The notes below the pieces were generated by a model. It did no database searches and was not told the origin of the DNA. It saw only the letters and a list, made by a program, of their open reading frames with translations. Shown in pieces: positions 26,163-36,079 of a stretch of 64,000 bases of DNA (within the stretch, counting starts at the first letter, position 1; each line of letters opens with the position of its first letter). Origin of the DNA: Arenicola marina (lineage: Eukaryota > Annelida > Polychaeta > Arenicolidae). Location of the stretch: the NCBI GenBank assembly GCA_964019135.1, contig OZ025248.1, forward strand, positions 56,723,670-56,787,669. Reading direction: 5' to 3'. A program made the translations under genes and the position numbers.

Positions 26163-29100
26163 AATCGCAGCCTGACGAGGGAACCGTACGAGTCCAGCTC
26201 TGCAATGACGGAGTCTGGAAGGAGTTCAACAACATCACCAATGAGATGATAGTCACAAAGTCTGGGAGGTTAGTAAGCAGAGAGGAGACACGTCTAAGTC
26301 TATCTCCACACCCTAACAATAACCCCATATCTTGACAGCACTTATTAAAATAGAACTTAGTTAACTTTTTTATCTAAAATATAACTTAGTTAATGTTTGT
26401 ATCTAAAATATAACTTAGTTAATGTTGCATGTACAATATAACTTAGTGAACTTTTGATCTAAAAAAGAACTTAGTTAACTTTTGCTTCTAATATATAACT
26501 TAGTCAACTTTTGCATCTAAAATATAACTTAGTTAACTTTTGTATCTACAAAATAAGTTAGTTAACTATTGTGTCTAAAATAATTTATAACTGACCTTAT
26601 CATTTAGATGTATTAGCTTCACACCACACAACATATTCCATATGACTGATTGTGCCTGTAGTTCATGTGACATCCGTCGCGTGGCGCCGCTTTTCACTGG
26701 TCGTATTGCGTGTTGTTCCGCCAGGCGTATCTTCCCTGTGCTGGAGTGTTGGCTGACGGGGATGAAACCACAGGCCATCTACAACCTGGACCTAGAGATG
26801 GTGCCTGTCGACAACTACAAGTACAGATACGTCTATCTCGAGTAGGTATATTACCTTGGGAAATTATCGCGAACAGGCATAATACCTCCTTAAATTATCG
26901 CGAGCAGGTGTAATACTCAAGTCTATCTCTAGTAGATATAATACTTCGTTGAATTTCTTAGTTATGTCTGCCTCGAATAAAAGCTTGGCCACGTCTGTCT
27001 CGGGTAATAGTTTGTTATGTTTATCTCGGGTAATATCTCGGTTAAGCATGCCTCGATAATAGCGATAGAAGTTAGCTTCTATGGGATCACATGTATATGC
27101 GTAAAAACACCCCCACATATCTGTTAATTAGAGCCCGATTCCTTACCAGTACAAATAATAGAACGAAAATATTACAGAAAAAAGGCCACACCAAAGGGTC
27201 TCGTTAAAACAAATTCGGGGGTGGGGGGGTGGGGGGCAGATGTGCATGGGGGAGAGGAGTTAAAGGCTTAAAACTGATAAAGCTGAGAACTGACGGAGTA
27301 TAGAGTATTGTCAAGTTAGGGGAAAGGCACATATTAAAGCAATATACTTATATGCGCCATCTTAGATCTGCTGATGTGCTGTTAAGAGAAAAGGAAGGCG
27401 AGGATTTTTTCTTCATATTCACTTTATTATAATTCCACATATATATATGATCACTGATCACTGAGGTCATATCATCAAGGTGACCTTTCCGATATTAGAT
27501 GTATGGTGGACAACACATTAGTACAATGTATGAAATGCAGATAATCAAAAAAAGCTTCATATGGTTGACATTATAAGAATGCGTGAGTGTGCTCTCAAGC
27601 AGGACATTCCTTTCTTTTCACACAATCAGAATCAAACCCAATGTGATTACAAATGTATCCCCTGATAGATCTAACATCAACTAACTTTTGCATGGACATG
27701 AAATGTTTTTTGAATATGTATATATGACCCATAGTCACATGACAAGTTCTTCTACCTACATGTCATCGTTAAACAAATTTGTTGAAGAACACACTAATGG
27801 GTCAAGACAAATGTAGTCGAGAACAAAGATAGTCCAGGAAAAAAATGTATACAGAAAACAAAAAAGTTAAAGTTGAGGTAAGTGTTTAAATAGGAAGGGT
27901 TGTGCGAGAAATCCTGGTTGACTAAAAAATTGGTCAAGAAAAGGCTACCTAGCAAATGATAAAGAATTGAAAATGGCGGTTGAGAGAAATTATTAATCTG
28001 TACACTTCACAGTGCGATTCACATACAGTTGACCATAAAACTTATACAATAGCCATTAGCATGGACTAACCTATAGCCGACCCATTGTTGTTAAGGAAAG
28101 CAGCTATACTAGCCCTTGTAGCTGACATAGCGTTTACTTGCTATCCATGCGTCAACCATCCAAAGGTCGCAATAAATGCTTGAAGCGACCGCATGTCGAG
28201 GGAGCGCTGCTTTCCCGGGAGCGGCCCTTTTTGTGGGCGGGGCTGGCGCTAGCCCATCAGAGAATCAGATCCAAGTCGGAAGTCCCGCAAGAGTGTAGTT
28301 TTCCCAAATTGCCCATATGCAACACATCATAAATAGCCGCAGTTTATAGTATAGTCACGCAGACGAATACAATTCTTGAATTTTGGGTTGCTAAATCCAA
28401 AGGGGTTCTCCGTCCTCATTTCTAGTGGAATGGTGTACTGTGCGGCTTGGAATTGTAACAGATACAGCGCGAAGCAAGGCCCCGGTTTTTCTTTCTACGC
28501 GTTTCTGCTCGCCCCCGGACAAGCCAGATAAATTCAATACAACCGCATGTGGGCGCCACATGTATGATCACCCATGACATCACGCTCTGAGAAGAAATAG
28601 CGCGGTGCTTGAATTTATTGCGGACAGAATTGGGAATTTATTTCTTTGAACCCTTTGTTCTCTGAGACGTGTCGTGTTTTGCAATGTTGCTTTCGGGGCC
28701 AAAACATTGCCAATGTTTCACGATTATATTAACGTTTGTACTGGATTTAATATAGCATTCAAGATTTGAAGGCTTCGCTTGCTGTATTTAATTGCTTATC
28801 TTATTTAGATTTTTGCATGACGACATACAACTCAGTTCCTCAAAGCCAATGTATGTGCAAATACCAACTGTATTTCAAGCATTGTAGTTAGGAGCAAGTC
28901 AGTATTATCCACATCTACTATTAGTGACTTGCTTGATGATGGCAAAGCTCCCCGCTTTTAGGAACCACCGTAGATTTCATTCATTCGATATAAGAGATCT
29001 CCTGGCATTGTATTGAATACAATGAGTCTACTTTGATGCTTAATATTTATTCTCTACTGATAGATGTATTGCATGGTATTTCATTTACTATAACTTACTT

Positions 29101-32100
29101 AACATGCAAATATAATAATTAAATTATCTCACTGCCATTATTCAAATTAAATATATTTATGAACTTAATTATAACTATTTTGTTTAAATTAGATAACTAG
29201 GGTCAGAGTTGAAGATAATATTCAATATTTTTCAGTGAAATTGAGCAGTTTCTTCAGGAGTAATTCTCTGATGGATTAGGACACATAATGAAATAACCAT
29301 TTTCAGAAAAACATCTTCTGGAAATAGTTATTTGATTATTTTTTTCATTTGTTCCGACAACTAATCAGGATCTGGCCTGGCCGATAATACTTCTAAATGT
29401 AGTGGTGAACTACGGTTCAAACAACGCTGGTGGTTGAGTGTTACTGGTTAGTGGGGCATTGTGCACCGGGTGACTGGCCACTGCGCTGGCCACTGCCACT
29501 GCAGACGGCCGAAAAATTAGTTTTCAAAACACGTAGTCTATATTTTATATATGTCCCGCCCCCCCCCCCCCTTCCCCCATTTCACATATGTTGTGTTATT
29601 TTTTTGCAGGTCAAAGTGGATCCGAGCTTTTCCGACACAGAGCCCACAAGAGAAAGATACCTATCGTCACCCATTATCGCCCAGTACAGGCGCTGCGTGG
29701 ATGAGTAAATCGGTTTCTTTCAAGTACGTCAAGCTGACCAATGCCGACTGGAGAGAGCGGAACCAGGTGAGTAGTACGTGACATGGCCAGTGGGGCGGGG
29801 AGGGGGGGGGGGCTCACACCAACGCTGGCGGTACGACAAGACGTGACCTTGGTTCATTATGCAAGTCGTAAACAGCAAACGAGAAGCGAGAAACAGTGCC
29901 TCTAAATGCCGAAATAGAACTCCTGTTCTGATAGTTCGTAAATAACAGTGCTCAAAATAAAACCCAGTTAAGTATTTGACACTATTATTGCAGACTGTAT
30001 GTCGGTTGATTAGGAAAATTGCAGCAGTGTTCTGTAGTGCATCGTGGGGAGTTTATGTGAGGCAACAATAAACCGGTTGGCGATAAAACGAAAATTGTGT
30101 CGTAACGTGTCGGAATTAAGAAGCTGGCAACAAACATTAGTCTTTTTCTCCGCATGGAGGTTCCTTCTTTATAAATATGTTATTTTCGAAATGTGGCATG
30201 TTTATCTCTTTTGTTTTAAAAGAGACGACCATGAAATAGTAACAAAAATGCTTCGAACCGGATCATAAAAGCCAACTTTTACGGTTTGTAACTAGTTTGG
30301 TTGTGGTAGGCAGACGTCAACGCGCCCAAGTTGTCTCAGATATGTTTACAAAGTACAGAAACCTTCTTTAACTTTTATTCTGCAGATACGTTTGGCCTCC
30401 ATGCAGAGATACATGCCGCGATTGTCGATAAATTGCATTCAGTCGCCGTTGAGGGAGCCGGCTGGCCATGGGCTGGCGCTGGCCGACATCGTTACCACCT
30501 GTACACAAACCTCTGTCGAGGGATTGGCTCTGGCCGACATACTTACCACGTGTACCGAGCCCACCCACGTGGGGCGAATCTCCATTGGGGCGAGTGCCAT
30601 GACGTCAGCTCTCACAGGGCCTCAGTATCTTTCGCTCCCAGACGCTGAGTTCATCACTGTCACCGCCTACCAGAACCAACAAGTAAGAGTAAATTCCGTA
30701 TGTTTAACCTCAACGGCAGATCTATATATGTTAATTTGTCTGCATAATGAGCTATCGCTGTCCAATATTAATGCATTCGACTGTAGGAGACCACGAGGTT
30801 GTGAGTCCAGATCCCTCCTGGCCCTTTTCGTTCATTCATCATCATTGTACCTGAGATTCACTGGCACGATTAAATAGCTAATGTGGGCAAATGGGTGATA
30901 TCAAAGATATTAGTACACCAAGATAGGTCATACGGCGATTTCCTTGTAATCGTTCTCCGGTGGCGCCGCCAAGCGGTGAGCCCGTAGAGTTGCACAGAAC
31001 CGCCGTCGACAGGCATCAACTTCAAGTTTGTTCTGCCATAAATTGCGCGAATTCACGAAAGAAATGTCCAGGAAGGCCATTTTTGAGATTCTCCAAGGAA
31101 AAGGAAAGGTAAGACCGGCTTCTTGCGTTAATTTATCAGTCATTGATATCGTGCATCGTTTATCACCACCACAATTTCTGATAATTCTCTATTATCGCCC
31201 ACATCGAAGCGGGCGGCTCATGTGAGCAAACCAAGTCAAAGATCTATCGTTGCCACTATCTATTACTCAACAATTACCAGAAGACAACAAGCTCTAAGTG
31301 CCGCCTAATGAGTAACGAATGCGTAATGAGGTGTCATAATCAATGTCCTGGGGTTTGAATAAAAATTGGGTGAACTCATATAGTATGATCATGGACCAAC
31401 TGCCTTGGCCTGGGTGTTCGGCTCCCGGGTTACATTTGACAGAGCTAGCCAGACCGGGGGAAAAGCAAAGTCTTTGTCTGCATTTCTACTGAACGCTTGT
31501 GGAGTATTTTTTTTTATGTTTATAAGCATTTGCGTTTATAAAATGTTTTTGTTTTTATTATTACCTTTTAGATGCCAGAGATGGTTGGTCAATGCAAGAA
31601 GGAAATACCATTAGGCCAGGGGCGGATCCAGGGAGGAGGGGGGCGACTCGGCCCGGGCCCCCTTTTAGGACCGAAATGTATACTATTTAACATATAAAAA
31701 CCAAAACCGCCCCCCCCCCCTATCCAGCATATCTATATCCCCCCCTGAAAGAGCCACCCGCCCCTATCCAGATTTTCTGGATCCGCCCCTGTAGGCCTAT
31801 CCCTATCAGCTGACGTAGTTTATATTCTTAAAAGCTGCTCATGTCTGAGAGTTTCTGTAGAAATGAACAATCTTTTTGATGTTCGTATTTTTGTATTAAA
31901 AATATCAATTGGTTAAGCATGGCTTTGTTGTTTTCATTCATATTTAGGCTCAGAATATGGGTGGTGGGGAGGGGGGCGTAAAAATGGCCGCACATGTCCA
32001 CCAATTTTTACAACCAGTGGGAGGGGTGGAAAAAATGTCGACTTTAACATCCCTAAATGACCCCTCTCCCCTTGGATCCGCCTCTGGATTTCGTCTACAA

Positions 32101-34883
32101 AATCTCTCTTTCAAGTGTATTTCGTCGGAAAGCCAGAGTTTTACTTCTGAGACTGAACTTCGGGCGTCATTGTGTTTGTTGTACACTTGTTGGGAAACTG
32201 TTTGCAGTGGCGTTGAAGGGTAGACGAGTCTATTGTCCAACGAAATGTGTCAATCAAACAAAGACAGGAGACCGCTAAATGCTAAATAATTATGCAGTTG
32301 TGTTTTATAACCCATCAGTCAAGGGTCCATCATAGTTTTTAATCAGCAAAGTTATCAGCGAATTAGGGAAGCCCAACTGTTGATTTCCAGTCAATGACGT
32401 TCCCGAAATATGACGCCTTGATGACACTAACAATAGTTATTGCCGCAAAAAAAAAAAAATATATATATATTTAATGTAAAATATACCTGAAAGCATGAAA
32501 GAACACCACCAGGCTTTATATCTCCCGAATTAATAGCGCTAACATCCAATTTGTAGGTCACAGGGCGCCGCTTATCACGCAGTCTGCGTTATCGTCAGCG
32601 CAGTGGCAGCCCAACTTTACGCGCTCGCCGCATAGCGGCGCCACTACTCGCCGCATTACACATCTTACAATGGACTTTTGCCGTATGACCTATCTTGGTG
32701 TACTAACATCTTTGGTGATATAAAACATCAGTCCATCCGTGGGAGAAGGCACCTTATTAACTGATGAAGCGATAGGTAACAGGACCGTCATGGATAGGAT
32801 GTTTACACCAGCTGTGTGTGGTAAAACTCGCTGACTAATGTTACTTCCTGTTCAGGTCACGCGCTTGAAGATTGTCAAGAATCCCTTTGCGAAAGCATTC
32901 AGGCGGAATGAAAATGGCAGGTAAAGATCCTCACCGGTTGTGTAAATGCTGCTACATTACATAGAAAAATTGTAATGGAGACATCAAAACCAGGCTTGTC
33001 CTGATTGTATGGTGGATAACGTATCGGCAGGAGGGTGTGGGGGGGGGGAGGCTATTTCCCATATCTTTGGGTCTGTGTGTGTATGATCTAATTTTATGAG
33101 CGCATAAGCCTCGGCTTCTGCTTGTTGCCAACTAATATTGTAAAAATTGTGACTGCGACGACAATGAAGACTTATATTGTAAAACATTGTCGTGTTATTA
33201 CAGAGTGGCGATGGAGGAAGTCATGCGCTACAGTAACATATACTCCCTGACTGCTGCCAAGGGTACTTGCCAGGGTAGGAGTGGAGAACAAACAGGTAGG
33301 GACCCAGAGGTGTCTGATAGCAGCAGAGGGCAAGTGAGTGTAGCACGCATGCGACTGGAAGGGGCAGAAGGGACAACATAGTGGTGACGAATGGATAACA
33401 AATGGCAAATATTTATAATGGTTGTAAAGTACATTATTACTTTGTTTGGATATTATGTTGTTTTATTATTATGCCATTTACTTCGAGGAAATAATATCAG
33501 AAACTGTGCCACTAGACCCAGGTCAATAGGTCCTGGGTTCGAATCCGGCTTCGGACACCTAATCTGGGGCATGTTTCATCCTTTTATCTATCATGGGCCA
33601 GGGAGGTTCCCTCAGTATTGCTATTGCGTGCACAAAAGAAGCACCAAGTCATACCAAACATGCCATGCGTGATTGAATTGCCCACATATTACTCACCAGA
33701 TTTCCGTGCCGCCAAGCCGACAGATATGTTGGATGACGCCGAGTCGAGTCCACCACGCGGGTCCACCACTGTAGTCTTTCTGGCCCCCAATGTCTTCCAC
33801 TTGGGATCCATGTCGGCAAAGAAGGAAGTCATGAAAGACGGAAAACTGAGACGTCGAGCTATCAAGACGGTTGCCAAGACGACGAGACACGTGAGCCGTG
33901 AGGACACCATTGAATCCCACAATGCCTCGGCCTCCGCCGACTACGCGGAAGTTGCCGAGGATCCATTGTGCTCTTCCAATGCACCGACCTGGCTCTCCGT
34001 GAAGGAGAGCGATGAGGTTTATTGGAAGCAGGCTTTCCGACTAGGCGATAATGGAGGGCAGCTGGGTTCCTTCGACGCGGATGTGGCGACCAGCCTGTAT
34101 GCCGAGAATATATCCGCTCCCCGCCAGGTCAGTGAACAAATCACATGGGACCCGACCAGTAATCCAGAGCCGCCAGGACACCAAGCGCGAATTGACATCC
34201 TATCGGAAGAAACCGCGTGGAGTGATCAGACAGAACAATGGATCTGTGGTGAACCTAGGGACACGTTTGAGAATGCCGCACAAGTATTCAGTTATCCGAA
34301 TGATGTGACGTCACAATGGCCGCCAAGATGGTGGCCTCCTGCCCCCGATGTCTCAGCCACCACCGGAAGTGGCTCGCTGTCAGCCAATGGTGGTTGGGAT
34401 GACGTCTCCAATGGCGACCAAGTCGACCAATTACTGACTCCCCCGGACGTTCCCTACCGCAGCCACTGTGACGTCACCACATGGCTTCCCCGTATGGACG
34501 CCGCTCCATGTTGTCACGAGTCCATGGACTTGGATGGTTTTGCCCGTGCAGACAGCCAGTGCTCAAACACTGAGGCGGTGATCGGCGTCACCTCTTATGA
34601 CGTCACTAATAAGCCACATGTTGCCAAGCAACAAAGCGAAGATCAGCTGGACGCCTCTCTGTGGACAGGCTCATGTCGCTATGACGTCATGGAATTGACC
34701 CAGCAGGAAATCCCGCCCCCTGCTGTGGACCTGGATTCTCCTCCCTCCCAGGACGAGGCCGCTTGGCTACAGATTGTGACCCCCGGGCTGGTCTCCGAGC
34801 ACACTGACTTGGAATTTGCGAACAATACGGCAAACCAAGATGGCATTGATTCGTTTCTGCAACTTCTACAATCATCCGTATGA
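26163..34883 (+). CDS. T-box transcription factor, 5' end missing
   Basis: Seven exons were recognised: 26163-26268, 26725-26841, 29610-29766, 30386-30682, 32856-32920, 33204-33295 and 33700-34883. All introns are GT-AG and all phases agree. The first five encode a T-box DNA-binding domain: WKEFNNITNEMIVTKSGR, RRIFPVL, WMSKSVSFKYVKLTN, SMQRYMPRL, EFITVTAYQN and LKIVKNPFAKAF. The last exon gives a long acidic, Ser/Thr/Pro-rich tail of about 390 residues without a known domain, plausibly for transactivation. T-box proteins are nuclear, sequence-specific regulators of development. Motif spelling (HPLSPSTG, SMxRYxPRL, FITVTAYQN) is nearest the Tbx6/16 or MGA type, but the domain is divergent and I do not assign an orthologue. 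The first exon or exons were not found; the first recognised exon begins in phase 1. The sixth exon may instead end at 33274, which also keeps frame. Confidence 0.9.
26337..26585. repeat. 30-bp AT-rich minisatellite in T-box intron
   Basis: About eight degenerate copies of a unit near 30 bp containing AAAATATAACTTAGTTAACT then TTTGTATCT. It lies wholly in the intron between T-box exons 26163-26268 and 26725-26841. There is no coding potential. Confidence 0.85.
26822..27060. repeat. degenerate repeat overlapping an exon end
   Basis: Strings like GTCTATCTCGAGTAGGTATA recur at about 40-bp spacing: GTCTATCTCTAGTAGATATA, GTCTGCCTCGAATAA, GTCTGTCTCGGGTAATAG, TTTATCTCGGGTAATATC. The first copy spans the 3' end and splice donor of the T-box exon that ends at 26841. 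The others are intronic and decayed. Confidence 0.55.
26842..29609 (+). other. T-box intron, mostly unique sequence
   Basis: A 2.77-kb intron between the exons ending at 26841 and beginning at 29610. It starts with the degenerate repeat described separately, includes a G-rich tract near 27220, carries a THAP-like coding fragment at 28430-28531, and ends with a poly-C tract (about 29558-29571) just ahead of the acceptor TTTTTTTGCAG. The rest (27100-28400, 28540-29550) is AT-rich and I recognise nothing in it. Confidence 0.7.
28430..28531 (+). pseudogene. THAP zinc-finger N-terminal fragment
   Basis: The frame from ATG 28430 reads MVYCAAWNCNRYS and then KQGPGFSFYAFLLAPGQ before a stop at 28529. 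The start, the C-x4-C pair and the aromatic F-x-F-x-A-F pattern match the beginning of THAP domains, which bind DNA through a C2CH zinc centre. The second half (Trp, Lys-rich helix, Cys-x2-His pair) does not follow in frame and no donor site is evident, so the domain is incomplete. THAP domains occur in host proteins and in P-element-like transposases. Its position inside a T-box intron favours a decayed transposon or retrocopy. A first exon of an unrelated nested gene is less likely. Confidence 0.55.
30470..30571 (+). repeat. 17-codon tandem duplication inside the T-box exon
   Basis: Two adjacent in-frame copies, 30470-30520 and 30521-30571, encode GLALADIVTTCTQTSVE and GLALADILTTCTEPTHV. 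They lie between the conserved T-box blocks SMQRYMPRLSI and EFITVTAYQN, where typical T-box domains have a short variable loop. The nucleotide copies have diverged mainly at synonymous or conservative positions, so the duplication is not recent and appears to have been kept in frame. Confidence 0.85.
30889..31012 (+). mobile_element. dispersed repeat copy, forward
   Basis: The block TATTAGTACACCAAGATAGG, followed by TCATACGGC, then about 30 bp later GGCGCCGCCAAGCGG, recurs in reverse complement at 32574-32730. The two copies share about 120 bp with scattered mismatches and flank the interior of the intron 30683-32855. The family is unknown to me; they may be two insertions or the ends of one element about 1.8 kb long. 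Confidence 0.6.
31617..31791. mobile_element. 175-bp MITE with 15-bp perfect terminal inverted repeats
   Basis: The ends are CAGGGGCGGATCCAG and CTGGATCCGCCCCTG, an exact 15-bp inverted repeat. TAGGCC flanks the left end (TTAGGCC) and the right end (GTAGGCC), which suggests a target-site duplication of 6-8 bp as in hAT elements. The interior is C/G-rich filler with no coding capacity. It lies in the T-box intron 30683-32855. Confidence 0.85.
32574..32730 (-). mobile_element. dispersed repeat copy, reverse
   Basis: Read on the minus strand this matches the forward copy at 30889-31012. It shares GTTAGTACACCAAGATAGG, TCATACGGC, GTGGCGCCGC and GAGCGCGTAAAGTTG. It sits about 125 bp upstream of the T-box exon at 32856. 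The two opposed copies could pair in the intron transcript. Confidence 0.6.
33505..33610 (+). mobile_element. tRNA-like SINE fragment (family B)
   Basis: GGTCCTGGGTTCGAATCCGG contains a consensus RNA polymerase III B box (GGTTCGAATCC). The flanking GTCAATA, ACACCTAATC and GGGCATG are similar to the minus-strand segment at 56165-56290, so this is probably a second SINE family rather than a real tRNA gene: no acceptor stem closes around it. It lies in the last T-box intron. Confidence 0.5.
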
Positions 34884-36079
34884 GCGCGCAACATTATTTA
34901 TAACAAGCCACCTCCACCAAGAAATTACGTTTATTCGGCACAACAAAATTGTATGGCGAACCATTTCTGTACCAGCATTAGCAGCGAAACTGTGTTGGCT
35001 ATTACCGTGCTCTATATTAGGCTTATTCGTTCAAAGTTCTTGGACTTGATTGTGTCTCCTCTTAATGGCTGTAATTTTATGATAAACATGAATATGAATA
35101 TTATGTATTATCAGAGGCTGTTTGGGGAAGCTTTAGGAATCTTATTCATGGCAGAGCGCGTACATCGCAGCTGAGCGCATGGCAGAGCGCGTAAATCGCA
35201 GCTGAGCTCATGGCAGAGCGCGTACATCGCAGCTAGGCAGAACGCGTACATCGCTGCTGAGCGCATGGCAGAGCGCATACATCGCAGCTAAGAACATGGC
35301 AGAGTGTAAAGAAAAATTGCTGCGAGGCAATCACTATTGCTTTACAACTAACATTATTTTCGAAATGCTACGGTTCGAGGGTGGTGACACGCCACGACGT
35401 CACGTATGCCGCAGGAGAGTAACGTAACACTGGGCTCAGGCGGTCCGGGCAGACATTGTTCACTGTCACGCAGGCAGGCATGACTCAGACACGACACCTT
35501 ATGTTTTGAAACCCCACAGATTCACTGTGGAGGTAGGGGTGGGGAGTGGACGCTTCGAGCCCGAGAGCTGTTGGTGAGGTGACATCGATGTCACATGGCC
35601 CTCCACGTGTCACGGCCCACTGGTCACAGCATGTGTCGGGCCCTCCGTCACGAGGCCCCCTGCCCCAAGCCTGGCACACGGATATGCATGCATCTCTCTT
35701 TATATATAACCTTTACCCATTGCTCCTATTAGGACTGTGGTATATAACAGGGGACAGAGCTTGCCTATGCTAAGACGATGGAACACTGGTTCATCGCAGA
35801 GAAGGACTAACATCTGATCTGATCATGGGTGTGGCTATGAGTTGGCATGGCTTCATGGTACACGCGCAGCCCATATCATTGTATGGTATCGAAATATGGT
35901 GCACAATGATGTATGGATCATGAAACGTGCATGGTATGTGAACAGGACGGCGATGTTAAAGAGCTCGTCATATGACTCATCATCATTGTTATTACTGTGT
36001 AAGGTATTATGATGACTGCAGGCTCTCTACTTTATGTCTGCTGCGTTCAGTCCTCATAATATGCTGTAAAATATAGGCC
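34884..36079. other. intergenic region between T-box and PGAM5-like genes
   Basis: It holds the T-box 3' untranslated region (end not determined; I see no clear AATAAA close by), the 31-bp minisatellite at 35148-35311, a GC-rich stretch at 35380-35660, and the presumed promoter of the PGAM5-like gene in the last few hundred bases. No TATA-type element stands out. Confidence 0.6.
35148..35311. repeat. 31-bp minisatellite, about five copies
   Basis: The unit contains CATGGCAGAGCGCGTACATC followed by GCAGCTGAGCG. Later copies carry small deletions and substitutions. It begins about 265 bp after the T-box stop codon and may be part of its 3' untranslated region. Confidence 0.85.

Noticed and set aside
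31948..32080. A second copy of the CAGGGGCGGATCCAG MITE.
   Set aside because: Only the right end (CTTGGATCCGCCTCTG) is similar; I could not find a matching left end.
33525..33560. A tRNA gene, because GGTTCGAATCC is a perfect B box.
   Set aside because: No acceptor or anticodon stem can be closed around it, and related sequence at 56165-56290 indicates a SINE.
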